This document shows, in pieces, positions 61,664 to 64,000 of a stretch of DNA of 64,000 nucleotides. A program made the position numbers and the translations under genes. The DNA is from Streptosporangium saharense (GTDB taxonomy: Bacteria > Actinomycetota > Actinomycetes > Streptosporangiales > Streptosporangiaceae), in contig NZ_JACHJP010000001.1 of the NCBI RefSeq assembly GCF_014203715.1, positions 598,432 through 662,431 on the forward strand, read 5' to 3'. Position 1 is the stretch's first letter. The number at the start of each line of letters is the position of its first letter. The notes beneath the pieces are model-generated. The model searched no databases and was not told where the DNA came from. It saw only the letters and a program-made list of their open reading frames with translations.

Positions 61664-62833
61664 CTACGGGCTGACCAGGACCAGATCGAGCACGTCGATG
61701 CCGACCGGGGCGTGCCCGGTCGCGATCCGGCCCACCGACCACGGACCGGGGAACCGGTACAGCAGTGCGTTGACCGCGATCGCGAGCTCATGCCGGGCCA
61801 GGTGCGTGCCGAGGCAGAAGTGCACGCCATGGCCGAAGGAAAGGTGCTCGTTCGGCGTTCGGTCGGGCCGGAACTTCTCTGGCTCGGCGAACACCCGAGG
61901 GTCCCGGTTGGCCGAGAGCACCATGGCCATCACTCGCTGGCCGGTCTCGATGGCGTGCCCGGCGATGCTGGTTGGGCCGGTGGTGAAGCGGTCGGTGCCA
62001 CCCACCGGGGGCAGGAACCTCAGCACCTCCTCGACGGCATCCGGCACCAGCCCAGGGTCGGCACGCAGCTGGGCCAGTGCGTCCGGATGAGCCGCCAGGC
62101 ACAGCACCGTGTTGACCAGCAGGGTCTTGGTCGTCTCGTGGCCGTTGATGAGCAGCAGCGTGCAGAAGTCGATCAACTCCTCATCGGACAGCCGACTGCC
62201 GTCCGGTTCGGCGGCCAGCAGAATGTCGATCACGTCGCCCTGGGGGCGGGCACGGTGCTTGGCGAACACCTCCCGGAAGTACTCGACCAGTTCGGTGTGT
62301 GCGGTGCGGAACGCGGCCTGACGCCCGGGGTCCTCGGCGAACGACCCGGCGAAGGAGGTGATCGCCTCGGTCCAGCGCATGAAGTCCGGTTGCCGGTCCG
62401 CCTCGACTCCGAGCAACGCGGAGATGGCGCGCACCGGCAACGGGTAGCCGAGTCGGCCGATCACGTCCAGTTCACCGTCCGCATCGGCCAGTTGTCTCCG
62501 TACGGTGTCGGTGATCGAGGGGAGTAACGCCCGGATCGCGCGGGGCGTGAAGGCTCGGCTGACCAGTCGGCGCAGCAGGTGGTGCCGGGGCGGGTCCATC
62601 GCCGACAGGCTGCTGAGAATCGGGTTGTCCCGGTGCGGTATGGGTCGCGCGCTGTAGCGCAGCTCGTCGGAGGAGAACGTCGAGTGGTCGGTGAGCACCC
62701 GGTTCACCTCGGAGTAGCCGTGCACCACCCAGGCGTCGAACGGTTCGACGAAACGCACCCCGTCGCCGGAGAGACCGTCCCCTGCGGTCTCCCGGCACCA
62801 GTCGAGGACCTCTGTGACAACGTCATCAGTCAT
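61664..62833 (-). CDS. Cytochrome P450
   Basis: A 389-residue soluble P450 with a canonical I-helix LLINGHETTK (acid-alcohol pair present), EEVLRFLPP in the ExxR helix, and the heme loop FGHGVHFCLGTHLARHE (Cys ~339). It resembles the biosynthetic/detoxifying class of actinomycete P450s. No ferredoxin gene is adjacent, so it must borrow redox partners, perhaps those at 49987-51506. The gene begins 12 bp after the AraC-like regulator, on the same strand, suggesting joint transcription. Confidence 0.93.
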   Translation of the reverse strand: MTDDVVTEVLDWCRETAGDGLSGDGVRFVEPFDAWVVHGYSEVNRVLTDHSTFSSDELRYSARPIPHRDNPILSSLSAMDPPRHHLLRRLVSRAFTPRAIRALLPSITDTVRRQLADADGELDVIGRLGYPLPVRAISALLGVEADRQPDFMRWTEAITSFAGSFAEDPGRQAAFRTAHTELVEYFREVFAKHRARPQGDVIDILLAAEPDGSRLSDEELIDFCTLLLINGHETTKTLLVNTVLCLAAHPDALAQLRADPGLVPDAVEEVLRFLPPVGGTDRFTTGPTSIAGHAIETGQRVMAMVLSANRDPRVFAEPEKFRPDRTPNEHLSFGHGVHFCLGTHLARHELAIAVNALLYRFPGPWSVGRIATGHAPVGIDVLDLVLVSP

Positions 62834-62845
62834 GCGTCGAGTGTG

Positions 62846-63574
62846 TTAGCCCCGGCCTGTCGAGGCTTGGAGAGAACGGACATCCGACAGCAACGTGGTC
62901 GGCGGCACCCCCACCGCGTACCGGAACTCGGCGAGCAGGTGTGACTGGTCGTAGCAGCCGCTGCGCACGGCGATGGCGGCCCAGTTCGGGCGCTCGCCCT
63001 TGGCCACCGCAGCGTGGGCGGCGGCGAGCGCGTGGTGCAGCCGCACCACGCGTGCGTAGGACTTGGGTCGCAGCCCGACCGCCACCCCGAATCGCCGCCG
63101 AAGCTGCCGTTCGGACAACCCGGCCTGCGCGGCATACCGGTCGACCGGCGCACCTGGCGCCGCGTGCATGGCCGCCAGCACGATGCGCACCCGCTCGTCG
63201 ACCCGGCATCGCCCAGCCCGCTCCCGCACCAGTGCCAGCGCCCCTGCCAGCCGCCTGGTCACCGACCCGTCCAGTCGCCCGACCTCGATGGGCATCCCGG
63301 CCAGTGGCACCTCGTCGGCCGCGACCCCGAACAGCCCGGTCACCGTCCCCGGTCGCAGCCGCACCCCGATCAGGGACCCGCCCTTGGGAGGTGTCCCCTG
63401 CCGAGCGCGCGTCTCCGGCCCGGCCAGCCGGCACATCCCACCAGGCATGACCAGCAGGTCGACCGTGGGCTGCGGTAACCCTCTCGGCACCACGTCACCG
63501 TCAAGCACCCAGATCCCGGCCACCAGATGGGCCAGGTCGGCGGGCACGGGCAAAGCGGTCACCGGTGCAGTCAA
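62846..63574 (-). CDS. AraC-family transcriptional regulator
   Basis: A 242-residue protein. The N-terminal half is a cupin-like sensor domain (LVAGIWVLDGDVVPRGLPQP, GVRLRPGTVTGLFGVAADEV). The C-terminal AraC helix-turn-helix is VDRYAAQAGLSERQLRRRFG with a second helix pair GCYDQSHLLAEFRYAVGVPP. The first start codon read is TTG 63574 without a good binding site, so a GTG slightly downstream may be the true start. It probably controls itself and the P450 that follows. Confidence 0.87.
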   Translation of the reverse strand: MTAPVTALPVPADLAHLVAGIWVLDGDVVPRGLPQPTVDLLVMPGGMCRLAGPETRARQGTPPKGGSLIGVRLRPGTVTGLFGVAADEVPLAGMPIEVGRLDGSVTRRLAGALALVRERAGRCRVDERVRIVLAAMHAAPGAPVDRYAAQAGLSERQLRRRFGVAVGLRPKSYARVVRLHHALAAAHAAVAKGERPNWAAIAVRSGCYDQSHLLAEFRYAVGVPPTTLLSDVRSLQASTGRG

Positions 63575-63658
63575 CCCGGAGACCGTCGCGTCCGCCAGCG
63601 ATTAACCGGACGGAGAACGCGGGACAGACACCACAGGATCGAGCCGGCCCCGGGCACG

Positions 63659-63856
63659 TCATTCGCCCGAGGCGTCCTCGGCCTCCCAGCGCAGCAGGAC
63701 GCCCGGCTGGCACCTGAGCACCTCGCGGAGCGCGGCGAGTGTCGTGAAGCGCACCGCCTTGGCGCGGTCGTTCTTGAGTACCGCCAGGTTGGCGGGGGTG
63801 ATCCCGACGCGGTCCGCGAGGCCGCCCACGGACATCTTCCGCCTGGCCGGCATCAC
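63659..63856 (-). CDS. YozG-like Cro/C1 helix-turn-helix regulator
   Basis: A 65-residue protein, essentially one HTH: KMSVGGLADRVGITPANLAV then LKNDRAKAVRFTTLAALREV and a C-terminal CQPGVLLRWEAED. Proteins of this family usually begin a few residues earlier (VVDIDVM), and the codons for IVVDID do stand upstream here, but no ATG/GTG starts that extension. The partner is the DUF2975 membrane-protein gene ending 22 bp before it, the standard pairing. Confidence 0.85.
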   Translation of the reverse strand: MMPARRKMSVGGLADRVGITPANLAVLKNDRAKAVRFTTLAALREVLRCQPGVLLRWEAEDASGE

Positions 63857-63878
63857 GTCGATGTCGACGACGATTGCA

Positions 63879-64000
63879 TCAGATCGTCTCGTCCAGTTCG
63901 GCCTGCATCTGCCTCGCTTCGACGTCGCGTGCGACGGCCTGGGCGAGCAGCATCCGCAGCACGAGCACGATGAGTGCGACCCCCAGGATGCCCAGGACGA
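63879..64000 (-). CDS. DUF2975-like membrane protein, C-terminal end (cut by window)
   Basis: The last 39 codons of a gene that begins beyond the window. They encode a final hydrophobic helix VLGILGVALIVLVLRMLLAQ followed by a cytoplasmic EARQMQAELDETI tail, the usual end of DUF2975 proteins paired with YozG-like regulators. Only the C-terminus can be described. Confidence 0.7.
   Translation of the reverse strand, partial: VLGILGVALIVLVLRMLLAQAVARDVEARQMQAELDETI

Overview
The window reads as chromosomal DNA of a high-GC actinomycete. Codons are strongly G/C-ending, GTG starts are common, genes are often coupled through 4-base ATGA/GTGA overlaps, and the content (MbtH-dependent siderophore NRPS, BldC-like excisionase protein, XRE/TPR regulators, several P450s, HxlR/TetR/NarL-type regulators) fits a Streptosporangiaceae-like filamentous actinomycete. 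The genus cannot be fixed from the sequence alone.

Layout. (1) 1-27.4 kb: the 3' part of a siderophore-type NRPS locus. The end of one NRPS gene (an epimerization-like domain) is followed by a single ~6,390-residue NRPS (C-A-T-C-A-T-C-A-T-C-E-C-A-T-TE), an EntS-like MFS exporter, an MbtH protein, two fused TMD-NBD ABC half-transporters, a siderophore-interacting (ferric reductase-like) protein and a class I methyltransferase, all on the + strand and mostly overlapping. Together they would make, export, re-import and strip iron from a peptide siderophore. Long in-frame minisatellites (36-bp, 39-bp and less regular units) interrupt the adenylation and epimerization domains and also form the C-terminal tail of one ABC protein. 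(2) 27.6-36.3 kb: an accessory region with an XRE/Sel1 gene divergent from a nucleoside-hydrolase-like gene across a repeat-rich gap, a chain of small overlapping genes ending in a BldC-like protein, a TPR regulator, a flavin split-barrel protein, an APH-like kinase and a sugar epimerase-like protein. (3) 36.3-41.5 kb: a two-repeat CRISPR-like unit, an aldo/keto reductase remnant, a CYTH protein, a hydrolase-TetR pair with a clear palindromic operator, a secreted HNH (DUF1524) nuclease and small unknown genes. (4) 41.5-52.7 kb: a peptide/nickel-type ABC importer whose operon is split by a TnpB-only IS element, a LysR regulator and a complete class I P450 set (P450, [2Fe-2S] ferredoxin, reductase). 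(5) 52.8-58.1 kb: glycosyltransferase, sulfotransferase and macro-domain genes on the - strand, divergent from a uracil-DNA-glycosylase-fold/ADP-ribosyltransferase fusion plus an HxlR regulator. (6) 58.1-64 kb: an NmrA-like reductase, a membrane protein divergent from a NarL-type two-component system, an AraC-P450 pair and a DUF2975/XRE pair cut by the window end.

The best candidate for an undescribed system is 54,860-57,656: a macro domain (reader/eraser of ADP-ribose) divergently paired with an R-S-ExE ADP-ribosyltransferase that is fused to a family-1 uracil-DNA glycosylase fold with altered catalytic motifs, followed immediately by an HxlR regulator. It has the logic of a reversible ADP-ribosylation (DarT/DarG-like) module aimed at nucleic acid. 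The second is the cluster-wide insertion of in-frame minisatellites into NRPS catalytic domains and an ABC transporter tail.
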